From contig JADZGE010000019.1 in the NCBI GenBank assembly GCA_020854035.1, forward strand, positions 62,001-126,000: a stretch of 64,000 nucleotides of DNA, in the 5' to 3' direction. The stretch is from Burkholderiales bacterium (GTDB lineage Bacteria; Pseudomonadota; Gammaproteobacteria; Burkholderiales; SG8-41). A program made the position numbers and the translations under genes. Under the pieces are notes generated by a model. That model was not told the DNA's origin and made no database searches. It was given only the letters and a program-made list of their open reading frames with translations. Below, in pieces: positions 55,257 to 63,029 of this stretch. Each line of letters begins with the position of its first letter. Positions within the stretch are counted from its first letter, which is position 1.

Positions 55257-55310
55257 ACACTTCGGTCCCTGGATAACCGGGGACCCGACGTGAGTTAAGC
55301 TAACCGCCTT

Positions 55311-56909
55311 ATGGAACTGCTCAAGCGGTGGTTCGGGCGGAAGGCTTGTCCGGTGAACGCCGCCGCGGCTTCAGTCGGTTCGACGGCCGCTGACCCCGCG
55401 CGGCGCGCCGCGTTGATGGCGGAGGGCGTCGACCACTACCGCGAGGGCGATTTCCGCCGTGCGGCGGCGTGCTTCGAGCAATGCGTGGCGCACGCGCACG
55501 ATGATGCCGAGGCGCTTCTCAATCTCGGGCTCTCGCGCCAGCGCCTTGGCGAGCGGGAGGAGGCGGCCGATGCATTTGCGCTCGCCCTCGCGTTCCGGCC
55601 CGACTGCGCGGAAGCGCATTTCAACCTGGGCGTGCTGGAACTCGAGGCAGGCGCCTTCGAATCAGCCGCGGCGCGTTTCGAAGAGGCGGCGCGGCTGCGC
55701 CCCGGCTACGCCGAGGCGCTGTCGAACCTGGGGCTCGTTCGTTTCCGCCACCTCGCCCGGTTCGACGCCGCCGAAGCCGCGCTCGGGGAGGCACTCGCGG
55801 CCCGGCCGGGGTTCCCCGGCGCGCTTTGCAATCTCGGCATGCTGCGCCAGGATCAGGGCCGTTTCGAGGAGGCGCTCGCGCTCTACGACGAAGTGCTCCG
55901 CGCCGACCCCGGGGTGGACGAGGCGCGCCTGAACCGCGGGCTCATCCATCTCGCTCACGGGCGCTACGCGCAGGGATGGGAGGACTACGAGGCGCGCAAA
56001 CGGGGAAGCACGCACTTCTTCCGCCGTTTCGAGCGCTACCCCGAGTGGGACGGCAGGCCCGTGCCGGGGCGCACGCTCCTCGTGTACGGGGAGCAGGGGC
56101 TGGGCGACGAAATCATGTTCGCGTCGTGTGTGCGCGAGGCCATGGCGATGGCGGGGCGGTGCGTGATCGACTGCTCGCCGAAACTCGCGGCGCTCTTCGG
56201 GCGTTCCTTTCCCGGCGCGATCGTGCATGGCGGCCCGCAGAGCGAGGCGGACCTCGCCTGGCTCGAGCGGGTGCCCGCGATCGATCTGCGCGTTCCCTCG
56301 GGATCGCTGCCGCGCTGGTTCCGGCGCAGCGCGGCGGCGTTTCCGCGGCACGCGGGCTACCTCGCGGCCGACCCGCCGAAATTGGAGCGCTGGCGCGCGC
56401 GCCTCGGCGCGCTCGGGCCCGGCCTCAAGGTCGGCCTGTCCTGGCGCGGCGGCACCGCGCGCACGCGGCGCGACACGCGCTCGATCGCGCTCGCGGCGCT
56501 CGCGCCGGTGCTCGGCGTCGGCGGCGCGCGCTTCGTGAGCCTTCAGTACACCGATTGCCGCGAGGAGATCGCGGCGCTCGAGGCATCGCACCGGCTCGGC
56601 GTCGCGCACTGGCCCGATGCCATCGCCGACTACGACGAGACGGCCGCGCTCGTCGCGGCGCTCGACCTCGTGATCTCGGTGCAGACCGCGATCGTGCACC
56701 TCGCGGGCGCGCTCGGTCGCCGCGCGTGGGTGCTCGTGCCCGCCGTGCCCGAGTGGCGCTACGGAGCGAGCGGCGCCGGCATGCCCTGGTATCCCGCCGT
56801 CGAACTCTTCCGCCAGTCGGCGAAAGAGGACTGGGGACGTGCCATCGGCGCGCTCGCCGGGCGGCTCACGATGCTGGCGGAATGCGACTTCAGGACTCCT
56901 GATGAGTGA
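55311..56909 (+). CDS. TPR-repeat glycosyltransferase-like protein (paralogue 3)
   Basis: A 532-residue protein with N-terminal TPR repeats (about 35-215) and the same GT9-like C-terminal domain as its paralogues (LLVYGEQGLGDEIMFASCVRE, GLKVGLSWRGGT and IVHLAGALGRRAWVLV). It is closest to paralogue 1 in its second half. It stands alone after the divergent promoter region, 320 bases before pilA. That position invites the idea that it modifies pilin, but nothing in the sequence shows it. Confidence 0.82.
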   Translation: MELLKRWFGRKACPVNAAAASVGSTAADPARRAALMAEGVDHYREGDFRRAAACFEQCVAHAHDDAEALLNLGLSRQRLGEREEAADAFALALAFRPDCAEAHFNLGVLELEAGAFESAAARFEEAARLRPGYAEALSNLGLVRFRHLARFDAAEAALGEALAARPGFPGALCNLGMLRQDQGRFEEALALYDEVLRADPGVDEARLNRGLIHLAHGRYAQGWEDYEARKRGSTHFFRRFERYPEWDGRPVPGRTLLVYGEQGLGDEIMFASCVREAMAMAGRCVIDCSPKLAALFGRSFPGAIVHGGPQSEADLAWLERVPAIDLRVPSGSLPRWFRRSAAAFPRHAGYLAADPPKLERWRARLGALGPGLKVGLSWRGGTARTRRDTRSIALAALAPVLGVGGARFVSLQYTDCREEIAALEASHRLGVAHWPDAIADYDETAALVAALDLVISVQTAIVHLAGALGRRAWVLVPAVPEWRYGASGAGMPWYPAVELFRQSAKEDWGRAIGALAGRLTMLAECDFRTPDE

Positions 56910-57159
56910 CGTAAATTGTCAGTATGTGCCCCGCTGAATACCGGGATCATGCTGCAAGACCACGCGTCCCGTGTGCCTCACCTCACGCTCGGGCCCGGCC
57001 ATCGCCGGAACAGGCGGGCGGAATGTGCCCTCCTTCTCGCTTGCCGCGCGGCGTTCCGGGAGCCGTTGTGTAAGCGGTTGAAAAGGCGAGAGTTATTCCG
57101 ACGATCCGGGGCGAGCTGGTAACCTGTTGAAAGCAAAAACGATTCCGATAAACCACCCG

Positions 57160-57175
57160 TGGTATGGAAATTGCT
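57160..57175 (+). promoter_or_regulatory. Sigma-54 promoter of pilin gene 1
   Basis: TGGTATGGAAATTGCT fits the -24/-12 pattern, with GG (57161-57162) and GC (57173-57174) separated by 10 bases. It lies 58 bases upstream of the pilin ATG, a typical position, as for RpoN- and PilR-dependent pilA genes. The rest of 56910-57159 shows no gene. Confidence 0.8.
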
Positions 57176-57233
57176 GATCACGGGGCGCGCAAACGACGGT
57201 TTGTGTTGTTCCTTCAACTCTCGGGAGACCTGC

Positions 57234-57650
57234 ATGAAACGACTACAGAAGGGCTTTACGCTGATCGAATTGATGATCGTGGTGGCGATCATCGGTATTC
57301 TGGCGGCGGTGGCGCTGCCGGCGTACCAGGACTACACCATACGCGCCAAGGTGTCGGAACTCGTGCTTGCGGCGAGCGGCTTCAAGACCTCCATCGCCGA
57401 GAAGGCGCAGACGGATGCGTCGCTGGCGGCCGCGGGTGTCGGCCTCACCGTCGCCGCGAGCGGCAAGGTGACGGGCGGCAGCGTGAGTAATGCTGGCATC
57501 ATCAACATCCAGGGCAGCGCGGCGACCGTCGGCACGGCGGTGAGCGTCACCCTGACGCCGACGATCCAGCCGGACGGCAAGCTTATCTGGGCCTGTACCG
57601 CGGGCGATACGGCCACGTTCAAGTTCATGCCGGCGGAGTGCCGCCACTAA
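57234..57650 (+). CDS. pilA: Type IVa major pilin-like protein 1
   Basis: A 138-residue prepilin. The leader MKRLQKG precedes [20 protein letters not shown], a classic class III signal with cleavage after Gly and Glu at mature position 5. The C terminus [12 protein letters not shown], with the Cys in IWACTAGD, resembles the disulfide-bounded D region. Sigma-54 promoter upstream, strong terminator downstream. The second pilin gene is 253 bases further. Confidence 0.93.
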   Translation: MKRLQKGFTLIELMIVVAIIGILAAVALPAYQDYTIRAKVSELVLAASGFKTSIAEKAQTDASLAAAGVGLTVAASGKVTGGSVSNAGIINIQGSAATVGTAVSVTLTPTIQPDGKLIWACTAGDTATFKFMPAECRH

Positions 57651-57697
57651 GGCGGGCTACGCTCTTCGGGCCGGTGCCACCCCGGCCACAGCCTGCG

Positions 57698-57727
57698 AAA
57701 ACCCCTCGCCCGAGGGGTTTTCTTTTT
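57698..57727 (+). terminator. Rho-independent terminator of pilin gene 1
   Basis: AAAACCCCTC (57698-57707) pairs perfectly with GAGGGGTTTT (57712-57721), followed by a T-rich CTTTTT. It separates the two pilin genes into independent transcription units. Confidence 0.85.
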
Positions 57728-57817
57728 CGCGGCCGCCAGCGTGCCCATGGAGCAGGAAATCCCGCCTGGTCTCCCCTTGCGCCGCGCACGCAGGGTTTAT
57801 CCTCACCGCGACGAACG

Positions 57818-57865
57818 ATCGGGAGCGCCCTTGAATCGGGCGTTCCCGATGGCATGTCTTTTGCT
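57818..57865 (+). promoter_or_regulatory. Long hairpin and sigma-54 promoter of pilin gene 2
   Basis: TGGCATGTCTTTTGCT (57850-57865) matches the -24/-12 pattern with exactly 10 bases between GG and GC. Directly upstream, ATCGGGAGCGCCC (57818-57830) pairs with GGGCGTTCCCGAT (57838-57850), a 13-bp inverted repeat with a G-T step that abuts the -24 element. The latter may be a regulator site or cruciform. Confidence 0.75.
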
Positions 57866-57903
57866 GGCATGACGGCACGCAGGCAGTCGCCGGGGGAGAC
57901 CCG

Positions 57904-58323
57904 ATGAGGGCGCTACACCAGGGCTTCACGCTGATCGAACTCATGATCGTGGTGGCGATCATCGGGATACTGGCGGCCGTCGCGCTGCCCGCCTATCAGG
58001 ACTACACCGTGCGCGCGAGGGTGTCGGAGCTGCTGCTCGCGGCGAGCATGTTCAAGACCACCGTCGCCGAGCGTGCGTGGGCCGACGCCTCCCTCGCCCA
58101 GTCCGGGGTCGGCCTCACGGTCGCGGTCGCGGGGCTGGTGGCGGGCGGGGAAGTCACCAATACCGGCACGATCATGATCGCGGGCGACGCGACGAAGGTC
58201 GGTGTCGCGATCACCGTTTCGCTCTCGCCCACGCTCGCCGTCGACAACCGCGTCATCTGGACCTGCGCGGTGGAGAACGGGACGACCTTCTTCAAGTACG
58301 TGCCGGCGGAGTGCCGGCACTAG
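57904..58323 (+). CDS. pilA: Type IVa major pilin-like protein 2
   Basis: A 139-residue prepilin, clearly a duplicate of pilin 1: leader MRALHQG, then [20 protein letters not shown] and the shared ending YVPAECRH with [10 protein letters not shown] before it. The middle region differs substantially. GGGGGAGACCCG is a good ribosome-binding site. It has its own sigma-54 promoter, so the two pilins can be used differently. Confidence 0.93.
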   Translation: MRALHQGFTLIELMIVVAIIGILAAVALPAYQDYTVRARVSELLLAASMFKTTVAERAWADASLAQSGVGLTVAVAGLVAGGEVTNTGTIMIAGDATKVGVAITVSLSPTLAVDNRVIWTCAVENGTTFFKYVPAECRH

Positions 58324-58365
58324 AGTCCGCCGGGCATTGCCCCGGTAAATTCGCCGCAGCGCCCG

Positions 58366-58902
58366 TTACCGGCGCCGGCCCGCGCGGGCCGGGGCGCGCC
58401 AGTCACCGGATTTCCCGCCGCGCTTCTCCAGGAGCCGGATGCGCTCGCAGCGCATGCCGCGGTCGACCGCCTTGCACATGTCGTAGATCGTGAGCAGCGC
58501 CACCGCCACCGCGGTGAGCGCCTCCATCTCCACCCCGGTGCGGCCGGCGGTTTCCACCGTCGCGACGCACGCGACGGCGCGCGCCTTGCGCTCGAGCGTG
58601 AATTCGATCTCGACGCGCGTGAGCGCGAGCGGGTGGCAGAGCGGGATCAGCCCGGAAGCGCGCTTCGCCCCCTGTATGCCCGCGATGCGCGCAGTGCCGA
58701 GCACGTCGCCCTTGCGCGCGGTGCCCGCCGCGATGACGGCGAGCGTCTCCGGCCGCATGACGATGCGCCCGCCGGCGCGCGCGACCCGGTGCGTCACGGG
58801 CTTTTCGCCGACATCGACCATGCGGGCGGCGCCGCGTTCGTCGAAGTGCGTGAGCCCGCCCGATCCGCGGCGCCCGCCGCTGCCTGAACGCTTCATCGGC
58901 AC
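58366..58902 (-). CDS. moaC: Cyclic pyranopterin monophosphate synthase MoaC
   Basis: Second enzyme of molybdenum-cofactor synthesis, needed by the molybdopterin formate dehydrogenase in this window. The 178-residue protein has [32 protein letters not shown] and [11 protein letters not shown], the MoaC signatures including the Asp and His of the active site. The N-terminal 14 residues are Gly/Ser/Arg-rich. It is isolated from other moa genes here. It lies back to back with the M48 protease. Confidence 0.93.
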   Translation of the reverse strand: MPMKRSGSGGRRGSGGLTHFDERGAARMVDVGEKPVTHRVARAGGRIVMRPETLAVIAAGTARKGDVLGTARIAGIQGAKRASGLIPLCHPLALTRVEIEFTLERKARAVACVATVETAGRTGVEMEALTAVAVALLTIYDMCKAVDRGMRCERIRLLEKRGGKSGDWRAPARAGRRR

Positions 58903-58943
58903 TCCGAATAGGAACTCCCGCGCGCCGGACTTATCATATCACC

Positions 58944-60392
58944 ATGAATTCGTGCTTACTCCGGGCGTTCGTCCTCGGCCTCGCACTGGCGGGCTGCCCC
59001 GGCGCGTCCGCGCAGGCGCTGCCCGAACTGGGCGACGTGTCGCAGGCGACGTTCTCGCCGCTGCAGGAGCGGCGGCTCGGCGAGAGCATCATGCGCGAAG
59101 TGCGCGCCGACCGGGCCTACTACGACGAACCCGAGGCGACCGACTACGTCGCGAGCATGGGAGGGCGCCTCGCGGCACAGAGCACCGGGACGCGGCAGGA
59201 GTTCGATTTCTTCCTGCTGAACGATTCCCAGATCAACGCCTTCGCGCTGCCCGGCGGGTTCATCGGTGTCAACGTCGGCCTGATCCTCGCCGCCCAGAGC
59301 GAGTCGGAGGTGGCGGGGGTGATGGCGCACGAGATCTCGCACGTGACCCAGCGCCACATCGCGCGCATGATCGCGCAGCAGGGCAGCGGCACCGTCGCCA
59401 CGCTCGCCTCGATCGCCGCGGCGATACTGCTCTCCCGGGTGAGCCCGGACGCCGCGCAGGCGGCGTTCGTGTTCGGGCAGGCGGCGGCCGTCCAGAGCCA
59501 GTTGAACTTCACGCGCGAGAACGAGCGCGAGGCCGACCGCATCGGGTTGTCGCTGCTCGAGAAAGCGGGCTACGACCCGCGCGGCATGGTCGCCTTCTTC
59601 GAGCGGCTGCAGCGCGCGACGCGCGCCTACGACAGCGCCGCGCCCTCCTACCTGCGCACGCACCCGCTCAATTTCGAGCGCATCGCCGATATCCAGAGCC
59701 GCCTGCAGAACCTCGGCTACCGCCAGATCCCGGACAGCGTCGAGTTTCACCTCATCCGCGCCAGGCTGCGCGCGGAGCTCCTGCCGCCGCGCGAGGCGAT
59801 CGCGTTCTTCGAGGCGAGCCTCGCCGAGCGCAAGTTCCTGAGCGAAGGATCGAGCCATTACGGCCTCGCCCTGAGCTCGCTGCGGGCGAACGACGTCGAG
59901 CGCGCGAGAAGAGAGCTCGCGGCCGCGGCGCGGCAGCTGCCGGCGAATCCCGTCCTCGAAACGCTCGCGTGCCGCGTCGCGCGCGCGGCGGGGCCGCCCG
60001 GCGCGGCGTTCGCCTGCTACCGGGAGGCGTTGAAGACCTATCCCAACTACCGCGCGCTGCTCTACGACTACGCAGACGCCCTCGTCGAGGGGCGCGATCC
60101 GCGGGCCGCGCTCGCGCTCGTCGAGGCGCGGCTGCCTCCGACGGGCGGCGATGAGCGGCTCTACCGCCTGCAGGCGCGCTCCTACGCGGCGCTCGGGCGC
60201 CCGCTCGCGCAGCATCGCGCGCAGGCCGAGGCGTACGCGCGCCTCGGCGCCTACGGCGCGGCGGTGGAGCAACTGAGAATCGGATTGAAGACCGGCGACG
60301 GCGATTTCTACGAGCTCTCCGGCGCCGAGGCGCGCCTGCGGGAGCTCACCCGGCTCGACCTCGACGCGCGCCGCGACGCGAAATTGCAGTAG
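58944..60392 (+). CDS. M48-family periplasmic metalloprotease (BepA-like)
   Basis: A 482-residue exported zinc protease with TPR repeats. The signal peptide MNSCLLRAFVLGLALAGC may be cleaved after Ala-Gly as a lipoprotein (AGC) or after ASAQA. The zinc motif HEISHVTQRH and downstream Glu in ENEREADRIG match BepA/LoiP-type M48 peptidases. Residues about 240-480 are TPR-like (SLAERKFLSEGSSHYGLA and following). Homologues help outer-membrane protein and LPS assembly. Confidence 0.9.
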   Translation: MNSCLLRAFVLGLALAGCPGASAQALPELGDVSQATFSPLQERRLGESIMREVRADRAYYDEPEATDYVASMGGRLAAQSTGTRQEFDFFLLNDSQINAFALPGGFIGVNVGLILAAQSESEVAGVMAHEISHVTQRHIARMIAQQGSGTVATLASIAAAILLSRVSPDAAQAAFVFGQAAAVQSQLNFTRENEREADRIGLSLLEKAGYDPRGMVAFFERLQRATRAYDSAAPSYLRTHPLNFERIADIQSRLQNLGYRQIPDSVEFHLIRARLRAELLPPREAIAFFEASLAERKFLSEGSSHYGLALSSLRANDVERARRELAAAARQLPANPVLETLACRVARAAGPPGAAFACYREALKTYPNYRALLYDYADALVEGRDPRAALALVEARLPPTGGDERLYRLQARSYAALGRPLAQHRAQAEAYARLGAYGAAVEQLRIGLKTGDGDFYELSGAEARLRELTRLDLDARRDAKLQ

Positions 60393-60477
60393 CGGCGCGG
60401 CCGGTCGATCCCGGCCGGGTGCCGGACGGCGCCCCGGGCCGGCGCGAAGCGGCTTGCCCTTGTGGTATCGTGCCCCG

Positions 60478-61818
60478 ATGGACAGCTCCCGCAGCGCCAC
60501 CGTGCCCGGCATGCCCGCGGCGATGGACAGGATCGGGAAGTTCGAGGTCATCCGGGAGATCGGCAAGGGCGCGACCAGCGCCGTATTCCAGGCGTACGAC
60601 CCGTTCCAGAACCGGCAGGTCGCGATCAAGGTGGTGTTCCCCGAGGCGCTGGTCGACAAGGAGCACGGCCGGCGCTACCGCAAGCTCTTCGTGACCGAGG
60701 CCTCGCTCGCGGGCAAGCTATCCCACCCGCATATCGTCGCGATCTTCGACGCGGTGGCGGGGGAGGACCTGTCCTATATCGTGATGGAATACGTCGAGGG
60801 CACCACCCTCGAGCAGTACACGCGCCACGACCGCCTGCTGCCGGTGCAGAAGATCGTGGAGATCTGCTACAAGTGCGCGCGCGCGCTCGACTACGCGGCG
60901 CGGCAGGGCGTGATCCACCGCGACATCAAGCCGGCCAACGTGCTTATCACGGGCGAATCCGACATCAAGATATCGGATTTCGGCGCGGCGCTGACCCTCG
61001 CCGCCCAGACGACCCAGGTAAGCGGCGTCGGATCGCCCGCCTACATGTCGCCGGAGCAGGTGAAGGAGCAGGCGCTCACCCACCAGACCGACATTTTCTC
61101 GCTGGGCGTGCTGATGTACCAGCTCCTGACCGGGCGCCTGCCGTTCCAGGGCACCAACAACTACAGCATGATCTACCAGATCATCAACGTCGAACCGCCG
61201 CGCCCGGGCCAGTTCCGCTCCGACCTGCCGCCGCGCATCGAGGCGATCGTCATGCGGGCGCTGCAGAAGAGCACGGCCGAGCGCTACGCGACGTGGGAGG
61301 AGTTCGCGCACGACCTCGTCGTCGCGCTCGGCGCGGAACACAAGCTGGAGCACGGCTTCGCCGAGAGCGAGAAATTCGACACCCTGCGCAAGCTCGATTT
61401 TTTCCGCCAGTTCTCCGACGTCGAGCTGTGGGAGGTGCTGCGTCTCGCGACGTGGCGCAAGCATCCGCGCGACACGTTGCTGATCCAGGAGGGAGACATC
61501 GGTTCGTCCTTCTTCATCCTGATCTCGGGCCAGGTGAAGGTGGTGAAGCAGGAAAAGCTCCTCAACCTCCTGAAGGGCGGCGAGTGTTTCGGCGAGATGG
61601 CCTACCTCGGCAAGCAGAAGTTCCAGCGATCGGCGAGCGTCATTTCCATCGCGGACACCGCGCTGATCGAGATCCGCGCGGAGACCCTCACGAAGGCCTC
61701 CGAGATCTGCCGGCACCACTTCCACGGCGCCTTCCTCGAACTGCTCGTCGACCGGCTGACGATGGCCAACCTGCGGCTCTCCCAGTTACTCACCGACCGC
61801 AATGTCAGCGTGTTCTGA
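60478..61818 (+). CDS. Ser/Thr kinase fused to a cyclic-nucleotide-binding domain
   Basis: A 446-residue soluble protein. The kinase (about 20-285) has GKGATSAVFQ, the Lys of [18 protein letters not shown] (147 onwards) and DFGAALTLA. The C-terminal cNMP-binding domain (about 305-440) has GDIGSSFFILISGQVKVV and the phosphate-binding cassette GECFGEMAYLG with the Arg of QRSASVIS retained, so cyclic-nucleotide binding is plausible. The DFG motif is intact. A kinase-cNBD fusion is uncommon in bacteria. The CHASE2 cyclase at 29447 is an obvious possible source of ligand. ATG 60478 preferred over TTG 60454. Confidence 0.9.
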   Translation: MDSSRSATVPGMPAAMDRIGKFEVIREIGKGATSAVFQAYDPFQNRQVAIKVVFPEALVDKEHGRRYRKLFVTEASLAGKLSHPHIVAIFDAVAGEDLSYIVMEYVEGTTLEQYTRHDRLLPVQKIVEICYKCARALDYAARQGVIHRDIKPANVLITGESDIKISDFGAALTLAAQTTQVSGVGSPAYMSPEQVKEQALTHQTDIFSLGVLMYQLLTGRLPFQGTNNYSMIYQIINVEPPRPGQFRSDLPPRIEAIVMRALQKSTAERYATWEEFAHDLVVALGAEHKLEHGFAESEKFDTLRKLDFFRQFSDVELWEVLRLATWRKHPRDTLLIQEGDIGSSFFILISGQVKVVKQEKLLNLLKGGECFGEMAYLGKQKFQRSASVISIADTALIEIRAETLTKASEICRHHFHGAFLELLVDRLTMANLRLSQLLTDRNVSVF

Positions 61819-61854
61819 TTGTGTGCTAGGATTTTCCGCCGAGGCGCTCGCGGC

Positions 61855-62124
61855 ATGAGGAGGCAGGCGGGGCCGGTGCGACCGCGCGGGCACGGCGAAG
61901 GGATGACAGAGTACCTCATCATCCTGGCGCTCATCGCGATCGCGGCGGCCGGCACCCTGGCATACTTCGGGCGGGGCACCACGCGCGAGCCGCCGGTGGA
62001 CACCGCGGGCGATGCCGGCACGGCGGCAGGCCGGGCTCCCGCGGGTGCGCCGGCCAGGACCGCGGTACCGAAGTCGGCGAGTCGCGCGCCGGACGGGACT
62101 CGCGGCACGTCATCGGACAAGTGA
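61855..62124 (+). CDS. Small Flp-like membrane protein
   Basis: An 89-residue protein with one hydrophobic segment, GMTEYLIILALIAIAAAGTLAYF, preceded by a basic Arg/Gly-rich N terminus. The GMTEY-hydrophobic pattern is that of Flp/type IVb pilin-like proteins. The C-terminal part is a Pro/Ala/Arg-rich low-complexity tail. ATG 61855 is the chosen start. No tad genes are near, so its function is unclear. Confidence 0.6.
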   Translation: MRRQAGPVRPRGHGEGMTEYLIILALIAIAAAGTLAYFGRGTTREPPVDTAGDAGTAAGRAPAGAPARTAVPKSASRAPDGTRGTSSDK

Positions 62125-62125
62125 C

Positions 62126-62362
62126 ATGACGACCACGCACATCGACAAGGAACTCGACGCGCGCGGGCTCAATTGCCCGCTGCCCATCCTGCGCACCAAG
62201 AAGGCCCTGAACGACATGGGCTCGGGCCAGATCCTGCGGATTCGAGCGACCGACCCCGGCTCCGTGAAGGATTTCCAGGCCTTTTCCAGGCAGACCGGTA
62301 ATCCGCTGCTCATGTCCGAGACAGCCGGGGATCAGTTCATTTTCCTGCTGCAGAAGAAGTAG
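62126..62362 (+). CDS. TusA-family sulfur carrier protein
   Basis: A 78-residue protein with the TusA fold start ELDARGLNCPLPILRTKKAL. The conserved Cys17 is in the CPxP motif. Members relay sulfur for tRNA thiolation, molybdenum cofactor or sulfur oxidation. It begins two bases after the preceding gene. Which TusA subtype this is cannot be said. Confidence 0.9.
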   Translation: MTTTHIDKELDARGLNCPLPILRTKKALNDMGSGQILRIRATDPGSVKDFQAFSRQTGNPLLMSETAGDQFIFLLQKK

Positions 62363-62374
62363 CGCGGCACGCTG

Positions 62375-63004
62375 CTACCGGGCGCCTCCGCGCCGTTGCG
62401 GCGGGAGACCCGGGCGGCCCGGTGGCGCGCCGGCCGTCACGACGAGGCGCCGGATGCCGCGCGCGATTTTCGGCGCGAGCCACACTGCCGCGCAGACGAA
62501 CGCGACGAGAGCGCCGAGCAGGAGCAGGGGGTGCTTGAGCGCGAGCCACAGGATCGCGACCGCGGACACGTCCTCGGTCACGGAGGCGCCCCAGTTGGTG
62601 ACCGGCTCGGGCGAGGCGTTGATGAGCGCCCGCGCGCCGGCCTTGGCGAAATGGGTGCCCGCCGCGATCGCGCCCCCGAGCAGCCCCGCCGCCACCGCGT
62701 AGGAAGGCGCGTCGGCGGCGACGGCGTACGCCGCGAGGAGCGCGCCGGCGGGTATGCGAACGAACGTGTGCAAGAGGTCCCATAGCGTGTCGAACCCGGG
62801 CACCTTGTCCGCCAGGAACTCGGCGAGGAAGAGCGTGCCCGCGACCGCCATCACGACCGGATGCGCGAGTATGACGAGGTCCGGCGGCAACCCGGCCGCT
62901 CCCGCGTGGTGCAACACGCCGAGGAAGAACAGCACGGCGTAGAGCCGCATTCCGCTCGCCCAGCCGAGGCCGGCGGCAAGCGCGACGCTCGCTAGGGAAT
63001 CCAT
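62375..63004 (-). CDS. DUF4126 membrane protein
   Basis: A 209-residue membrane protein with about five hydrophobic segments. The start MDSLASVALAAGLGWASGMRLYAVLFFLG and the motifs VPGFDTLWDLLHTFVRIPAGALL and THFAKAGARALINASPEP match the uncharacterised DUF4126 family. The minus-strand start at 63004 is preferred; the longer frame upstream is low-complexity. Function is unknown. Confidence 0.85.
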   Translation of the reverse strand: MDSLASVALAAGLGWASGMRLYAVLFFLGVLHHAGAAGLPPDLVILAHPVVMAVAGTLFLAEFLADKVPGFDTLWDLLHTFVRIPAGALLAAYAVAADAPSYAVAAGLLGGAIAAGTHFAKAGARALINASPEPVTNWGASVTEDVSAVAILWLALKHPLLLLGALVAFVCAAVWLAPKIARGIRRLVVTAGAPPGRPGLPPQRRGGAR

Positions 63005-63029
63005 GGCAGGCGAATGGTAAACCCGTCGT

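Noticed and set aside
57234-58323. Pilin genes as minor pseudopilins of the GspE system
   Set aside because: Length, leader and C-terminal cysteine pattern fit major type IVa pilins, and sigma-54 promoters are typical of pilA.
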